Positions 47,031-56,233 are shown, numbered from the stretch's first letter. The stretch is 64,000 nucleotides of DNA from Micropruina sonneratiae (GCF_025972045.1 NZ_JAPDHX010000004.1:1-64000); one strand, 5' to 3'. Numbers and translations are program-made. Notes: a model not told the origin generated them from the letters alone.

Positions 47031-47241
47031 GTTCTGGTGGTCGCGCGATGCGCTGGCCTCACGGCTCTGCCCGACACCGACGTCGCTCTCCTCTGCGACG
47101 GACCCCTCGCCGGCTGAGCGCTCGCGGCCGGCATCCTGTCCGTGTGCCGATAGGCCTCGCACCGCTCGGCAACGCAGCATGGCGTTGTGTCGCGACCTGG
47201 CGGCGGCTCGGCGGGGCGCGATCGTCTCGTGCGTTGGCGGA

Positions 47242-47553
47242 CTACGGGAGCTTGGACGCGAGGACGTCGGCCGCCAGGATCTCGGGTGCTGCGCTGAGGA
47301 GGTGCTGGTTGGCCATCAGGGCTGCGACGATGGCGCCGTTGGCGTGGGCGTCGCGAGCGGCCTCGTCGGGGAATGCATCGAAGATCCAGAAGGTGTCGGC
47401 GTGGGTCCTGACCGCGAACCAGACAATCGTTCCTACTTCTTCGTTGGCGAGTGCGACAGCGCCGGCGAGCAGATCGGCGAGCGCGTCGTGCTGTCCATCG
47501 GCCGCGACGATCTTGGCGACGAAGGCATACGGAAGTGATGCGGGTGTGGACAT
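47242..47553 (-). CDS. Antibiotic biosynthesis monooxygenase family (YgiN-like) protein
   Basis: 103 residues with the ABM ferredoxin-like pattern: AFVAKIVAADGQHDALADLL, ALANEEVGTIVWFAV, WIFDAFPDEAARDAH. Family members are small dimers acting as cofactor-free monooxygenases or quinone-related enzymes. AAGGAGA lies just before the ATG at 47553. It is divergent from the GlxA-like regulator, with about 107 nt between the starts, the classic layout for regulator and target. Confidence 0.85.
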   Translation of the reverse strand: MSTPASLPYAFVAKIVAADGQHDALADLLAGAVALANEEVGTIVWFAVRTHADTFWIFDAFPDEAARDAHANGAIVAALMANQHLLSAAPEILAADVLASKLP

Positions 47554-47660
47554 GAGGGACTCTCCTTGAAATCGGGGTTCTTCGTGGGACGAGTTCAGCG
47601 TATGACGAGCGAGGGCCGGTGGGGAGTGGCGTATACGGCAGTATTGCTATTGTTTACGTC

Positions 47661-48602
47661 ATGCGTATCGGACTGATCGCGATCGACGGCTGCTTCGGAT
47701 CGGCTATCGCGTCGATCATCGACATCGTGCGGGTGGCCGACGGAGCCCGCGGCGATGTCGACCCGCGGATCGACCCGATCGAACTCGCCATCCTCGGACC
47801 GAAACGGCGAGTGACCACGACGTCATCGATGACCCTGTCGGTGGACCACCCGCTGTCGGAGTCCGGAGAGTTCGACGTGGTCGTCGTCCCTGCGCTTGGA
47901 ACCCTTACGGCCGCCGCTACCAACGACGCCCTCCAGAGCCGAGATGCTCGTTCGGTCATCGCCTCGCTCGGGCGCCTCGACGAGGCGACCACCCGGATCG
48001 CCGCGGCGTGCACCGGCGTGTTCGCTGTCGCCGAGACCGGACGGATGCATCATCGGCGGGCGACGACCAGCTGGTTCCTGGGGCCGGAGTTCCTGAAGCG
48101 CTATCCGACCGTCGCCCTCGATCTCGACACCATGGTCGTGGCCGACGGGAACCTCGTCACCGCCGGCGCCGCGTTCGCCCACATCGACCTCGCGCTCTCA
48201 CTCGTGCGATCGATCAGCCCCGACCTGGCCCAACATGTCGCCAAGCTCCTCATCATCGACGAGCGCCCGTCGCAGGCGGCCTTCGTCGCCTACGAACATC
48301 TCCGGCACGAGGACCCGATCGTCGTCGAGTTCGAACGCTTCGTGCGCGCCCGCCTGGACGAACCGTTCAACGTCGCCTTCGTCGCGCAGTCGCTCGGCAC
48401 CAGCCGGCGCACCCTCGAACGACGAGTCCGTGCGGCGCTCAACCTCACTCCGCTCGGCTTCGTCCAACGGCTTCGCATCGAACGAGCTCGGCACCTCTCA
48501 GCAACCACGGACCTCACCTCCGCCGAGATCGCGCTACGGGTCGGCTACGCGAACGCCGAGACTCTGCGCTCCCTCCTGCGTAGGGAGCGACGCCGTTCCT
48601 GA
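47661..48602 (+). CDS. GlxA/AraC-family transcriptional regulator (DJ-1/PfpI domain)
   Basis: 313 residues. An N-terminal DJ-1/PfpI-like domain (IGLIAIDGCFGSAIASI, VVVVPALGTL, IAAACTGVFAVAETG with the nucleophile-elbow cysteine) is followed by a C-terminal AraC helix-turn-helix pair (NVAFVAQSLGTSRRTLERRV, LTSAEIALRVGYANAETLRS). Such proteins activate neighbouring operons in response to small ligands. The ATG at 47661 begins the conserved first strand; the open frame extends 14 codons upstream without support. It probably controls the divergent monooxygenase. Confidence 0.88.
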   Translation: MRIGLIAIDGCFGSAIASIIDIVRVADGARGDVDPRIDPIELAILGPKRRVTTTSSMTLSVDHPLSESGEFDVVVVPALGTLTAAATNDALQSRDARSVIASLGRLDEATTRIAAACTGVFAVAETGRMHHRRATTSWFLGPEFLKRYPTVALDLDTMVVADGNLVTAGAAFAHIDLALSLVRSISPDLAQHVAKLLIIDERPSQAAFVAYEHLRHEDPIVVEFERFVRARLDEPFNVAFVAQSLGTSRRTLERRVRAALNLTPLGFVQRLRIERARHLSATTDLTSAEIALRVGYANAETLRSLLRRERRRS

Positions 48603-49052
48603 CCTATCGCCATGCCTGTAGCCGGTGTGCTAGTGCTCGACTGGAACCACCTCTCAGCACGTCGCGTCGACGCTCCTGCGTCGCCCCCTGGACGACCCAC
48701 TCGACACGCCCGCAGCACAGGCCATGTGACGTGTCCCGGCTTCCCGGACGGTCGGGGTTGGGTGGCTGTGATGTCGCTGCGTTCTCGTCGAGGGGGTCAG
48801 CAGACTCGATCAGGGTCGATTGGGATGAGACGCGAAGGCGGTCAGGTCAGGGCGGCCGAAGCCGGCCGGCGCGGTAGCGTCGGTCACGTCGAGGTCTTTC
48901 GGATGGATGGCGTAGGAACCTCCATCGTCGGGAGATCTCGACGTCTATCTGCGGACCGACGCGCCTGGCCGACCTACACCCTCATCTGGGAAGAGCCCCT
49001 AACGCGTTGCTTGGATCAATCAAGCTGCAGTCCTGGGTCTTATGGTCAGTAC
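48603..49052. other. Intergenic stretch with second ISL3 end
   Basis: No gene seen. The segment from 48832 to 49000 is the second copy of the 168-bp ISL3 end repeat, and the last 50 bp lead into the GIY-YIG gene. Confidence 0.55.
48832..49000. repeat. 168-bp direct repeat, copy 2 (solo ISL3 end)
   Basis: Same orientation and nearly the same sequence as 46554-46721. The terminal repeat, read from 49000 inwards, is GGGGCTCTTCCCAGATGAGG, a better ISL3 consensus than copy 1. No transposase reading frame accompanies it, so it is a solo end. Confidence 0.8.
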
Positions 49053-49880
49053 ATGGAGATCATCCCGCTAACCGCACTCCTTCCCGCAGACCTAGACCCG
49101 TCAGCGTTCAAGGTCCACTTCGCTGTGTGGAATGGCATCACTCAGCCCATGGATGCCCTCGCCAGCAGTCAGGAACAGTGGCAGGCCTGGCAAATGTGGC
49201 GCGGCGCAAAGGACGACTTCAACCGCGACTTCATTTTCTCGCTAGCCCAGGACAAGAACGACCTGACGCTGTGGCTGTTCGGCGGGATCTGGAAAGTCCT
49301 GGAACGCCGACCCGAACCTAGAGCCGACTCGTACACCGTCGAGCTCCGTGAGGACCTGATGGGGCCGTTCATCCGTCGGCTCATTATCCGCCACAAACTG
49401 GTGGGCAGGAACCGACGGCGATCGATGGAAACGGTCCTCCCCGCGATGAGCGTCTCCTCAATCCTCGAGGAACCCTTCGCCGGTGAACCCTTTCCGGGGC
49501 ACGACCGAATCAACCACAGCCTCTCTGACCTGCAGGCAGTCGTTGCTCAGGCCCGCGCCGATTGGCGGATCGCACTCGAAAGCATGAAGGGCGTCTACGT
49601 CATCCACGACAAGGAGACCGGACAGCGCTACGTCGGTTCCGCCTACGGCGATACCGGCATCTGGCATCGCTGGGCGACGTACGCAACCACACTCCATGGC
49701 GGCAACGTCGGCCTGCGCGAACTCGTTGAGGCCAAGGGCGAGGAGTACTACCGCACCAACATGCGGTTCGCGCTCCTCGAGTACTGGTCTATGCGGACCG
49801 ACGACGCCCACGTCCTCGAGCGAGAGAGCTATTGGAAGGAAGTGCTCCACGCACGATCGCTCGGCCACAACAAGAACTGA
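49053..49880 (+). CDS. GIY-YIG nuclease family protein
   Basis: 275 residues. The C-terminal third holds a GIY-YIG endonuclease domain: GVYVIHDKETGQRYVGSAYG at about 179-198, then WHRWATYATT and ALLEYWSMRT, matching the metal-dependent fold. The N-terminal 170 residues have no recognised domain. A similar layout occurs in stand-alone actinobacterial GIY-YIG proteins in accessory regions. The ATG at 49053 lies 50 nt after the solo ISL3 end. Function unknown; a DNA nuclease is likely. Confidence 0.82.
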   Translation: MEIIPLTALLPADLDPSAFKVHFAVWNGITQPMDALASSQEQWQAWQMWRGAKDDFNRDFIFSLAQDKNDLTLWLFGGIWKVLERRPEPRADSYTVELREDLMGPFIRRLIIRHKLVGRNRRRSMETVLPAMSVSSILEEPFAGEPFPGHDRINHSLSDLQAVVAQARADWRIALESMKGVYVIHDKETGQRYVGSAYGDTGIWHRWATYATTLHGGNVGLRELVEAKGEEYYRTNMRFALLEYWSMRTDDAHVLERESYWKEVLHARSLGHNKN

Positions 49881-50117
49881 GCAGAAACGTCGCTGACGCC
49901 CACAATCAGTACCGACGCTGACCACATCCCCTGGAGTTCTTCGAGCCATCGCCCTCCAGGTCTGCTCGCTTCTGGTATGAGCCTGGGATTGAATACATCC
50001 CGCAGCCGAAGGTCGCGACCGGCTCGCGCGAAGAGCGGCAGATGCGGATGTCTCGGACCGAGGGCCCGCGCGGCGTGGGGGCTGCGGCCGTTGGTGTTCC
50101 CGGCGATGTCGGCTGTC

Positions 50118-50825
50118 CTAGGTCCTGGATCTCCCTCGGGCTTTTTTCCCGGCGTTGAGGAGGCGGGTCGCGGTGGGTTCGGGCAGGTTATTGGTGGTTG
50201 CTTCCAGTGCTCGGGCGACGGTGTCTGCCATGAGTTGGGCGAGGGTGTCGTCGTCGACGCTGTGGGCGGGCGGGATCAGCGATCGCGTCATGAGGAACCC
50301 GGCCAGGACTCCGGTGACGATGTGGATCTGTTCGCTGGTTGACTGGTCGGTGCGGATCTCTCCCCGCTCTCGAAGGTCGTAGAGGAAGTCGGCGAAGGAG
50401 GCGATCCGGTCCTGGTAGATGATCGATGGCGGCAGCCGCTTGAGTTGTTTACCCCAGATGGCGCTGTTCTCGACCAGGACCGCGACCAGCAAAGGGCGCT
50501 CCAGCAAAGCTCGTGCAGACTCCCTGATCAGGGCTTGCACTGTCCTCGGCGCAGCGTCGCTGACCTGAGTGGCGAGCGAGTCCTGTTCCCGGTGGACGAG
50601 GTCGAGGAAGAGCTCCTCGCGGGTGGACCAATGCTCGTACAGGGTCCCCTTGGAGAGATCCACCGCGCGCGCGATGTGGTCCATCGAGATCGCGTCATAG
50701 CCGTGCTCGAGGACCAGGTCGGCGGCGGCGTCGAGGATCCGCTGGCTACGCGACTGGAGCGCATCGACACTCAGCGGTGGGCGCCCCCGGCCCCGCACTG
50801 GTTTTTTGACAGCAGTTCCTTCCAT
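50118..50825 (-). CDS. TetR-family transcriptional regulator
   Basis: 235 residues: a basic N-terminal tail (KKPVRGRGRPPLS), a TetR helix-turn-helix (RILDAAADLVLEHGYDAISM and IARAVDLSKGTLYEHWSTRE) and a helical ligand domain. The ATG at 50825 begins MEGTAVKK; the frame extends 22 codons upstream into the divergent promoter without support. It is divergent from an alpha/beta-hydrolase gene with a 47-nt gap, so it probably controls that gene and itself. A dyad in the gap region is listed separately. Confidence 0.9.
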   Translation of the reverse strand: MEGTAVKKPVRGRGRPPLSVDALQSRSQRILDAAADLVLEHGYDAISMDHIARAVDLSKGTLYEHWSTREELFLDLVHREQDSLATQVSDAAPRTVQALIRESARALLERPLLVAVLVENSAIWGKQLKRLPPSIIYQDRIASFADFLYDLRERGEIRTDQSTSEQIHIVTGVLAGFLMTRSLIPPAHSVDDDTLAQLMADTVARALEATTNNLPEPTATRLLNAGKKARGRSRT

Positions 50826-50837
50826 TGTCAGAATAAT
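50806..50837 (+). promoter_or_regulatory. Promoter/operator candidate for the hydrolase gene
   Basis: TTGACA at 50806-50811 and a CAGAAT or AATAAT box at 50829-50837 fit a plus-strand promoter inside the 5' end of tetR. TGACA and TGTCA (50807-50811 and 50826-50830) also form an inverted repeat, which a TetR dimer could bind. This is read by eye. Confidence 0.35.
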
Positions 50838-50872
50838 AGCGGAGTGGGCCCGCCGGAACCGAGGAGGCACCG

Positions 50873-51702
50873 ATGACAGGTCACGAAACATGTGTGGAGC
50901 GACACGGCTCGACGATCCACATGTGGTCCACGGGGTCGCGAACCGATCCGGCCGTCGTGCTCACCCACGGCGCGGCGATGGACCATCATTCGTTCGACCC
51001 ACAGATCGACGCCCTGGTCGAGGCCGGCTTCCGTGTACTCACCTGGGACCTACGCGGACACGGCGCCTCCCAACCCATGGGTGACTCGTTCGACCTCGAT
51101 ATCGCCGTCGATGACCTGCTCGCCGTGATGGACACCGGCGAGGCCCCGACCGCGTTCCTGGTTGGGCACTCTTTCGGCGGCTACATCGTTCAGGGCGCCG
51201 CCGCGAAGGCCCCACAACGGGTCCGCGGCCTCGTCGTCGAGGGATGCACAGACCTCAGCGCCAAACCCTCCGCCCTGCTCGCCCTGCTCGCCAAGTTCGC
51301 ACCAGGCCGGGTCGCGCGCATGCCCCTTGAAAGAATGCGAGCCGAGTCGGTCAAGGCGATCAGCAGCCGCCCCGACGTCACAGCCCAGGCCCTCGAGGCC
51401 ACGGGCGCACTGACTCGAGACGCCTACACACAAGTGATCATGGCCGGGCTCGATTGCCTCACCCGCGATTCCGGACTCGGGGACAACTACCAGCTCCCCT
51501 GCCCAACTCTGATCACCTACGGACAACTCGACAAGGCCAACGGCGGCATCTTCCCCAAGTCAGCAAAGCCTTGGGCAGCCCGCCAACCCTACGCCGAGCA
51601 GACAGAGATTCCCAGGCCGGGCACACCGCCCACCAGGACAACCCCGAAGCATTCAACACGATCCTGACCGGGTTCCTCAGCCACGCCGCCACACCCGCCT
51701 GA
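50873..51702 (+). pseudogene. Alpha/beta hydrolase with C-terminal frameshift
   Basis: The first 245 residues are a clear alpha/beta hydrolase: LTHGAAMDHHSFDPQ (oxyanion region), WDLRGHGAS, and GHSFGGYIVQG with the nucleophile serine. Near 51612 the frame is lost. The expected C-terminal histidine block, AGHTAHQDNPEAFNTILTGF, lies in the neighbouring frame and ends at 51702, while the original frame stops at 51667. Restoring one base would rebuild a protein of about 276 residues. Without it the catalytic histidine is absent. A sequencing error cannot be excluded. Confidence 0.75.
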
Positions 51703-51880
51703 GCGATCGAAGACAAGACCGGCGCACCGCGGCATGAGCGTATGGGCCCGGGGGCCCTCAACTGGCTTCGTCGCCGGTATGTGGCGGCATGGATCGGGGG
51801 TCCGGCGGCGGCACTCTCGAGTGGCAGGCACGTAGGACTGCTCCTGAAAGCTCCATCTCAAGTGGGAGGATCCGTCAGAG

Positions 51881-53017
51881 ATGAAAAGCGAGGAGGGTGC
51901 TGGAATGATGCCACCGAAGTTCGCCTCCAGCGTCACTAGGGCTCTAGGAGTCGATAGGGTGCAGGATCTCGTCGACCTATCGCTGCGCGCCCAAGAACTG
52001 ACAGCCACGGTGGGGGACGAGTGGTGCACAGAGTTCTGGGTTGCACCAATGACGCCCGCGCAGGCTGAGGGGTGGCGGCGATCGGCAATCGAGCTTCGCG
52101 AGACTTGGTCGTTTGTGAATCTCAAGAGCGGTGGGGTCCTTGCAGTGGATGAAGTCCCAGACCACGCCCTCTCCCAGCCAGTTGCCGCCGTGACCTATCC
52201 CGCTCTCCTCAGCCAGCTGTGTGCTTGGTGGCTATTCCATGCTTGGAGAGGTGCAGATCTCGTAACGGACGCAGTCTCCGGGATTGCCTCATGGCGCTTG
52301 ACTACCGCACCCTTGGCGGCGAGGGCCCTGATCGAGCAAGTGGGTTGTCTATTGCATGAGTGCAGGTCTCTATTCAACGCATGGGCTGATGCCAAGGCTG
52401 GGCGTGCGGGGAGCGCAGCACGGGCTGAAATGGTGAGATCTAAGATGACGCCTGTTCTGGTGAAGACATCCATGGGGACCCGTATCAGCGGCTCTCCAGA
52501 AAGACTACAGGCGCCCAATGTTCTCACTTACGTGAAGAGGCTTGAAAAGATGACCGGGGAGAAGCGCTACAGCAAATGGTACGACTGGCTTTCCGATGCA
52601 TCACATCCAGCATTCGCCGCAAGGATCGCGTCTAGTAGCGAAGCGATGGTCCACGAGACGGGGGCATTGGCCTTTCGGTTTGTCGCGAAGGGTCCATTGT
52701 CGAGTGCTCCGCTAGATAATACCGGAAAAGCGATCGCCGACCGGATCCGGCCGCAGTTCAACGAAGTGGCTGCGCACATAGCTGACTCAACAGCCGCGGC
52801 AGCTAAGACTTACTTCGAGGCTTTGATCCAAGCCCGGCAGCTGGTAGACGACTTTGCTATCACAACCCGCGCTGGCGCCCTGACGCAACGCCACCTGTGG
52901 CCTGCACCACTCCCAGCCAGAACCGGTCACCCATGCCCCTGTGGATGCAATAGACGTGACGGGGGCATTCACCGCTGGGGACAGCCCACTCCTGTCTTGA
53001 ACCTCTTGGGGTCGTAA
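51881..53017 (+). CDS. Hypothetical protein
   Basis: 378 residues with mostly helical patterning and no recognised catalytic motif. Possible landmarks are WWLFHAWRGADLVTDAV, a SKWYDWLSDASHPAFAARI block and a cysteine-rich tail (HPCPCGCNRRDGG). The start is well supported by GTGGGAGGA 10 nt before the ATG at 51881. The composition is less GC-rich than most neighbours, suggesting recent acquisition. Function unknown. Confidence 0.6.
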   Translation: MKSEEGAGMMPPKFASSVTRALGVDRVQDLVDLSLRAQELTATVGDEWCTEFWVAPMTPAQAEGWRRSAIELRETWSFVNLKSGGVLAVDEVPDHALSQPVAAVTYPALLSQLCAWWLFHAWRGADLVTDAVSGIASWRLTTAPLAARALIEQVGCLLHECRSLFNAWADAKAGRAGSAARAEMVRSKMTPVLVKTSMGTRISGSPERLQAPNVLTYVKRLEKMTGEKRYSKWYDWLSDASHPAFAARIASSSEAMVHETGALAFRFVAKGPLSSAPLDNTGKAIADRIRPQFNEVAAHIADSTAAAAKTYFEALIQARQLVDDFAITTRAGALTQRHLWPAPLPARTGHPCPCGCNRRDGGIHRWGQPTPVLNLLGS

Positions 53018-53200
53018 AGCAGTGCACGCTCACCTGTACCCGTTGATATCCGGTCATTGCCGCCCCCCGTAGTAGCCGTGACCTTCCCGCGCGGGCGGCG
53101 GACGCGGTCGTGCGCTCGGGAACCGAAACCAGAGGCTGGCCTTGCACACGCTGCGCGGCATGAGCGCGCGAGTGAGCGGCACCGCAATAGTCTGACTCTC

Positions 53201-53500
53201 GTGACAGACGGACTTCTCCGGGCGACGGCGCTGCGCTGGACGAGTGATGACTTCCCGGGCTGGGTCGAGGTCGTTGTTGAGGACGCGGGAGGTCGAGCGC
53301 ACCACATCGTTGAGAAGCTCCCGGTCCTCACGGTGCATGAACTCAGCGCCGACTCGGTCTTCCCGGTTGAGATTTGGCTACGGGGAGAGATGGAGGGGCC
53401 CGACGCCGAGGAAGTCACCCTCACCTTGGACCATGGAGTGGAGACCGTCGCCGGCCTTCGGCGGCTTACTGTTTTGACCCAGAACGTGCGCTGGCTTTAG
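53201..53500 (+). CDS. Small hypothetical protein
   Basis: 99 residues beginning at the GTG at 53201 (TDGLLRATALRWTSDDFPGW). The pattern of short beta strands (VEVVVEDAGGRAHHIVEK, VFPVEIWLRGEM) recalls small actinobacterial proteins of unknown role. No motif identifies a function. An earlier in-frame start at 53057 would add an unstructured, arginine-rich leader and is less likely. Confidence 0.55.
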   Translation: MTDGLLRATALRWTSDDFPGWVEVVVEDAGGRAHHIVEKLPVLTVHELSADSVFPVEIWLRGEMEGPDAEEVTLTLDHGVETVAGLRRLTVLTQNVRWL

Positions 53501-53514
53501 TTCGACGCGCAGCG

Positions 53515-54378
53515 TCATTGCGGTTGTGCGGTCGATTCCGTTGCTGACGAGGCTTCGTACCCAAATAGCGCGGTCAACCGCGCCATCTCGCTGCCATCGA
53601 CGATGTGACCTTCAGGGACACCACCTCCGCGCACGAATCTGACCACGTCTCGGGGCAGCGGCCTGAGTCGCTGCAAAGCGCCACCGGCCGGCGGCGTGTG
53701 GAGGAGTTCCCAGGCGTGCCCCGAGGCCACAAGTGGGTGTTCGATCGTGACTCCGGGAGAAGAGACCGCGGTAACGGCCATCCCCGGGGTGGCAAGCGAC
53801 AGTACGTGACAGTCGGCGATCGTGCCATCGTCCATGAATACGTGCGCAGGGACGACGAGTTCGTGTCGAGTCCCGGCCTTCTTGAAGTCGGCCCGGTGAA
53901 TGAATACCGACACGTGGTCGGGAATGCCGTTGCCGTCGGTCAGCCACCGCACATCGGGCGCGGATTCGAAATGCCACCGGACGAGCTTCTGCAGGCGAGG
54001 GTTCTCCAATGTCGAGTCGGGATGGCCAACGAGGAGGAGAACCTTGGCCCACCACAGCCCGACCGCTCGCCAGTCCTCTCGGGTGCACTCCCCTCGCCAC
54101 CCGTTGAGCGCGAGTGGCCCGACGACCGGCTTTGCGGGCTCTTCGATCGTCATGTTCATGCTTTGGTTGCAGGCGTAACAGATCCCGAGCATCACCCGCT
54201 GTCGCTGGCTCCCCTTGATCTGGGTGCGGTCGCGTGTCAGGAGCGGCACGCCGTTGAGTGACCATCCGAGTGGCGGGGCTCCATGCCGGTCCATCCGCTG
54301 CAGGAACCAATTCGACCACACGTGCTCGCGGGTGCGAGTGGCTGCGCTTCGGCAGATCGCGCATACGGCGGTCGACAT
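53515..54378 (-). CDS. HNH-like zinc-finger nuclease candidate
   Basis: 287 residues. The N-terminus reads CAICRSAATRTREHVWSNW, and 50 residues later CYACNQSMN. Two CxxC pairs around a REH motif match the zinc-stabilised HNH fold of bacterial HNH/recombination-type proteins, though the second catalytic His-Asn is not fully clear. The remainder is unassigned. The ATG at 54378 begins MSTAVCAIC; the frame extends 30 codons upstream without a ribosome site. Nuclease activity is inferred. Confidence 0.6.
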   Translation of the reverse strand: MSTAVCAICRSAATRTREHVWSNWFLQRMDRHGAPPLGWSLNGVPLLTRDRTQIKGSQRQRVMLGICYACNQSMNMTIEEPAKPVVGPLALNGWRGECTREDWRAVGLWWAKVLLLVGHPDSTLENPRLQKLVRWHFESAPDVRWLTDGNGIPDHVSVFIHRADFKKAGTRHELVVPAHVFMDDGTIADCHVLSLATPGMAVTAVSSPGVTIEHPLVASGHAWELLHTPPAGGALQRLRPLPRDVVRFVRGGGVPEGHIVDGSEMARLTALFGYEASSATESTAQPQ

Positions 54379-54688
54379 GTCCCAGAGGCTACGCACCGAC
54401 CCGTCCGATTGCAGGGGGATCGCTGGCTCTTGCCTTCTCTCGGATGTCAGGCGGAGGGTCCAAGCCATTGGACAGTCGGTTGGGTAGGTTGCCCGTGTGG
54501 GCGGCTACCCTGAACCAGCGCTACCCGCATCTCGGCTACTTGTCGACCGCGCGGACGGCATAATCGGATGGTCTTGGTGCCTTCAGCGAGAGGCGGTAGG
54601 TGCTCACGCACCACTTCTCGGGAAGTAGACCCGGGGGGGCATGCTGCGCGGCACCCGGGTGGCAGAGTGGCGGGCATAATGTGCGGTC

Positions 54689-55045
54689 ATGCGATTCCAG
54701 CTCAACGGCGAGACCTTCGACGTAGACCCGGATGTCGCTCGCTCTCGAATCCTGATGTCGGTTCCGGACCCTGTTCGCACACATTGGGTCGAGATCGACG
54801 GACGCCGCTGGCCGGCCAAGCAGGCGTTCGAGGCGGCGACCGGGATCAGGCGGTCGGAGTACATCTCCCACACGGCCGTGCGGCTGTTGGCACGGCTGGG
54901 ATTCCACACCAGCGAGATCCCCGGGCCAGATGCTGCATTCCCCACCCCAACCCCGCCGCGGCCGCAACTACGACCGGCCATCACACCGTCCGAGGCCGCC
55001 GAGGCGTTCGCAACCCTCGACACCTTCCTCCAGCGTCAGCCCTGA
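54689..55045 (+). CDS. Conserved hypothetical actinobacterial protein
   Basis: 118 residues: MRFQLNGETFDVDPDVARSR, then HWVEIDGRRWPAKQAFEAAT and SHTAVRLLARLGF. This resembles a small actinobacterial family seen next to genes like the following one. It may fold as a small alpha/beta DNA-binding or adaptor domain, but no function is known. Its stop overlaps the first codon of the next gene. Confidence 0.65.
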   Translation: MRFQLNGETFDVDPDVARSRILMSVPDPVRTHWVEIDGRRWPAKQAFEAATGIRRSEYISHTAVRLLARLGFHTSEIPGPDAAFPTPTPPRPQLRPAITPSEAAEAFATLDTFLQRQP

Positions 55046-55599
55046 CCCGAGCGGTCAGCAACCTCGAGGCCGCCTTGGCCGGCGCGGACCAGGTAATGGC
55101 CACTCATGTCGCGCACAACACTGACTTCGATTACACGGTCATTGACTCCGCTCTGATCGTCCGCGAACGCGTCGGTGTCCTCGACTCTTTGATCCATGCC
55201 GCGGTAATCACCCAGACCCTCCCGCTGCTGCTGGAGGAGGGCGAGCAGCTCCTCAAGCGACCCTCTCTCGCGGCAGGCAACGATCCGCAACGGATCTTCG
55301 ATCTCGAAACGAACCTGCGAGTCGCCGAGTTCAAAGTCGCCCAGTGGAAGGGCGCCGACAGTCTCCGCCAACGCGGCCTCGTCGCCGACCTCGTCGGCCT
55401 CGCGATGGACTCGACAGGTCGTCGGCGGCAACTCTTCGTCGTGGGCGACCTTCCCAAACACTTCCTTCAGACAAGCAAACGCCCGGTGGTCAACCTCCTT
55501 TCGAAGTCCGCATTGAGGCTGCGAACCTCGGAGATCATTAGTCCCGAGACCACGGTGGCCAAGTTCACGCATGACTCCGACGTGGAGATCATCGACTAG
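55042..55599 (+). CDS. Conserved hypothetical protein, possible CTG start
   Basis: 185 residues if read from a CTG at 55042. The core is HNTDFDYTVIDSALIVRERV, then AAVITQTLPLLLEEGEQLLK and FVVGDLPKHFLQTSKRP, recognisable as an uncharacterised actinobacterial family. The conserved N-terminal part (AVSNLEAALAGADQVMATH) lies upstream of the first ATG at 55096, so the start is probably the CTG overlapping the previous stop (CTGA) or the TTG at 55075. Coupling to the preceding gene is likely. Confidence 0.6.
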   Translation: MTRAVSNLEAALAGADQVMATHVAHNTDFDYTVIDSALIVRERVGVLDSLIHAAVITQTLPLLLEEGEQLLKRPSLAAGNDPQRIFDLETNLRVAEFKVAQWKGADSLRQRGLVADLVGLAMDSTGRRRQLFVVGDLPKHFLQTSKRPVVNLLSKSALRLRTSEIISPETTVAKFTHDSDVEIID

Positions 55600-55690
55600 C
55601 GCGGTGGTTTCCCCGCCTGAATCGCTAGAACCATGCGGAGCGCGCAGACGGCGGCATGAGCGGATGCCCGCCGAGCCTGAGCCAAGCGGT

Positions 55691-56233
55691 TCAGCCCAGG
55701 AGTTCGGGATGCAACCGCAACCATACAAACGTGGCCAGTGGGATGATGGCCAGTGTAATAGCCAGAACTCGAAGCAACCAGTGGGACTTGGTCCTTCGGA
55801 ATGCTAACCACCAACACATCTGCATCACCGCGCACAAGAGGATCAACAGCACTCCGGGCCACGGCTCGCCCGCTTGGTAGTCGTAGCAGCAGTCCGGCGC
55901 GTTTTCAGGCCCTCGTTGGTTGATCCAGGTGACCCATATCCAGAAGGACGCGTTGGCCAGTGGGAACCAACCGGCCGCGGCGAGTATCGACCACCATTCA
56001 CGACCTCTCGCGCCCAGGACATCCAGGGATGCCGCCGTCACTAGGCAGCCGAAAAGGAAGCTGGCGGGAACCGACATCACGAGGATGAAGTAATGCGGCG
56101 GCTCGCTGGCGCGCCAAATCGGCGCCACCGTGGTCAGGTAGAAAGCTGCGCCAATGATCGTTCCCGCCAACAAAACTATGACCACGTCGTGGCGTCGCGC
56201 GCGAATCGGCGAGACAGACGACGTTTGTGGCAC
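55691..56233 (-). CDS. Hypothetical membrane protein
   Basis: About 180 residues with four to five membrane helices (VVIVLLAGTIIGAAFYL, FILVMSVPASFLFGCLV, WFPLANASFWIWVTW, VLLILLCAVMQMCWWLAF, and LLRVLAITLAIIPLATFVWL). No family was recognised. The start is uncertain: a GTG at 56233 places the first helix near the N-terminus; the frame is open to an ATG at 56377, which would add a hydrophilic leader. Confidence 0.55.
   Translation of the reverse strand: MPQTSSVSPIRARRHDVVIVLLAGTIIGAAFYLTTVAPIWRASEPPHYFILVMSVPASFLFGCLVTAASLDVLGARGREWWSILAAAGWFPLANASFWIWVTWINQRGPENAPDCCYDYQAGEPWPGVLLILLCAVMQMCWWLAFRRTKSHWLLRVLAITLAIIPLATFVWLRLHPELLG

Larger units (their letters stand above)
46722..47241. other. 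Intergenic stretch with tRNA-like fragment and long hairpin
   Basis: About 520 bp with no convincing gene. It contains the tRNA-like 3' fragment and the 13+6-bp hairpin listed separately; otherwise no feature was recognised. Short frames translating to SESNRRPHH-like strings are by-products of the tRNA-like sequence. Confidence 0.5.

Noticed and set aside
46922-47180. Short frames translating to SESNRRPHH-type peptides
   Set aside because: These are translations of tRNA-like sequence and hairpin DNA, not genes.
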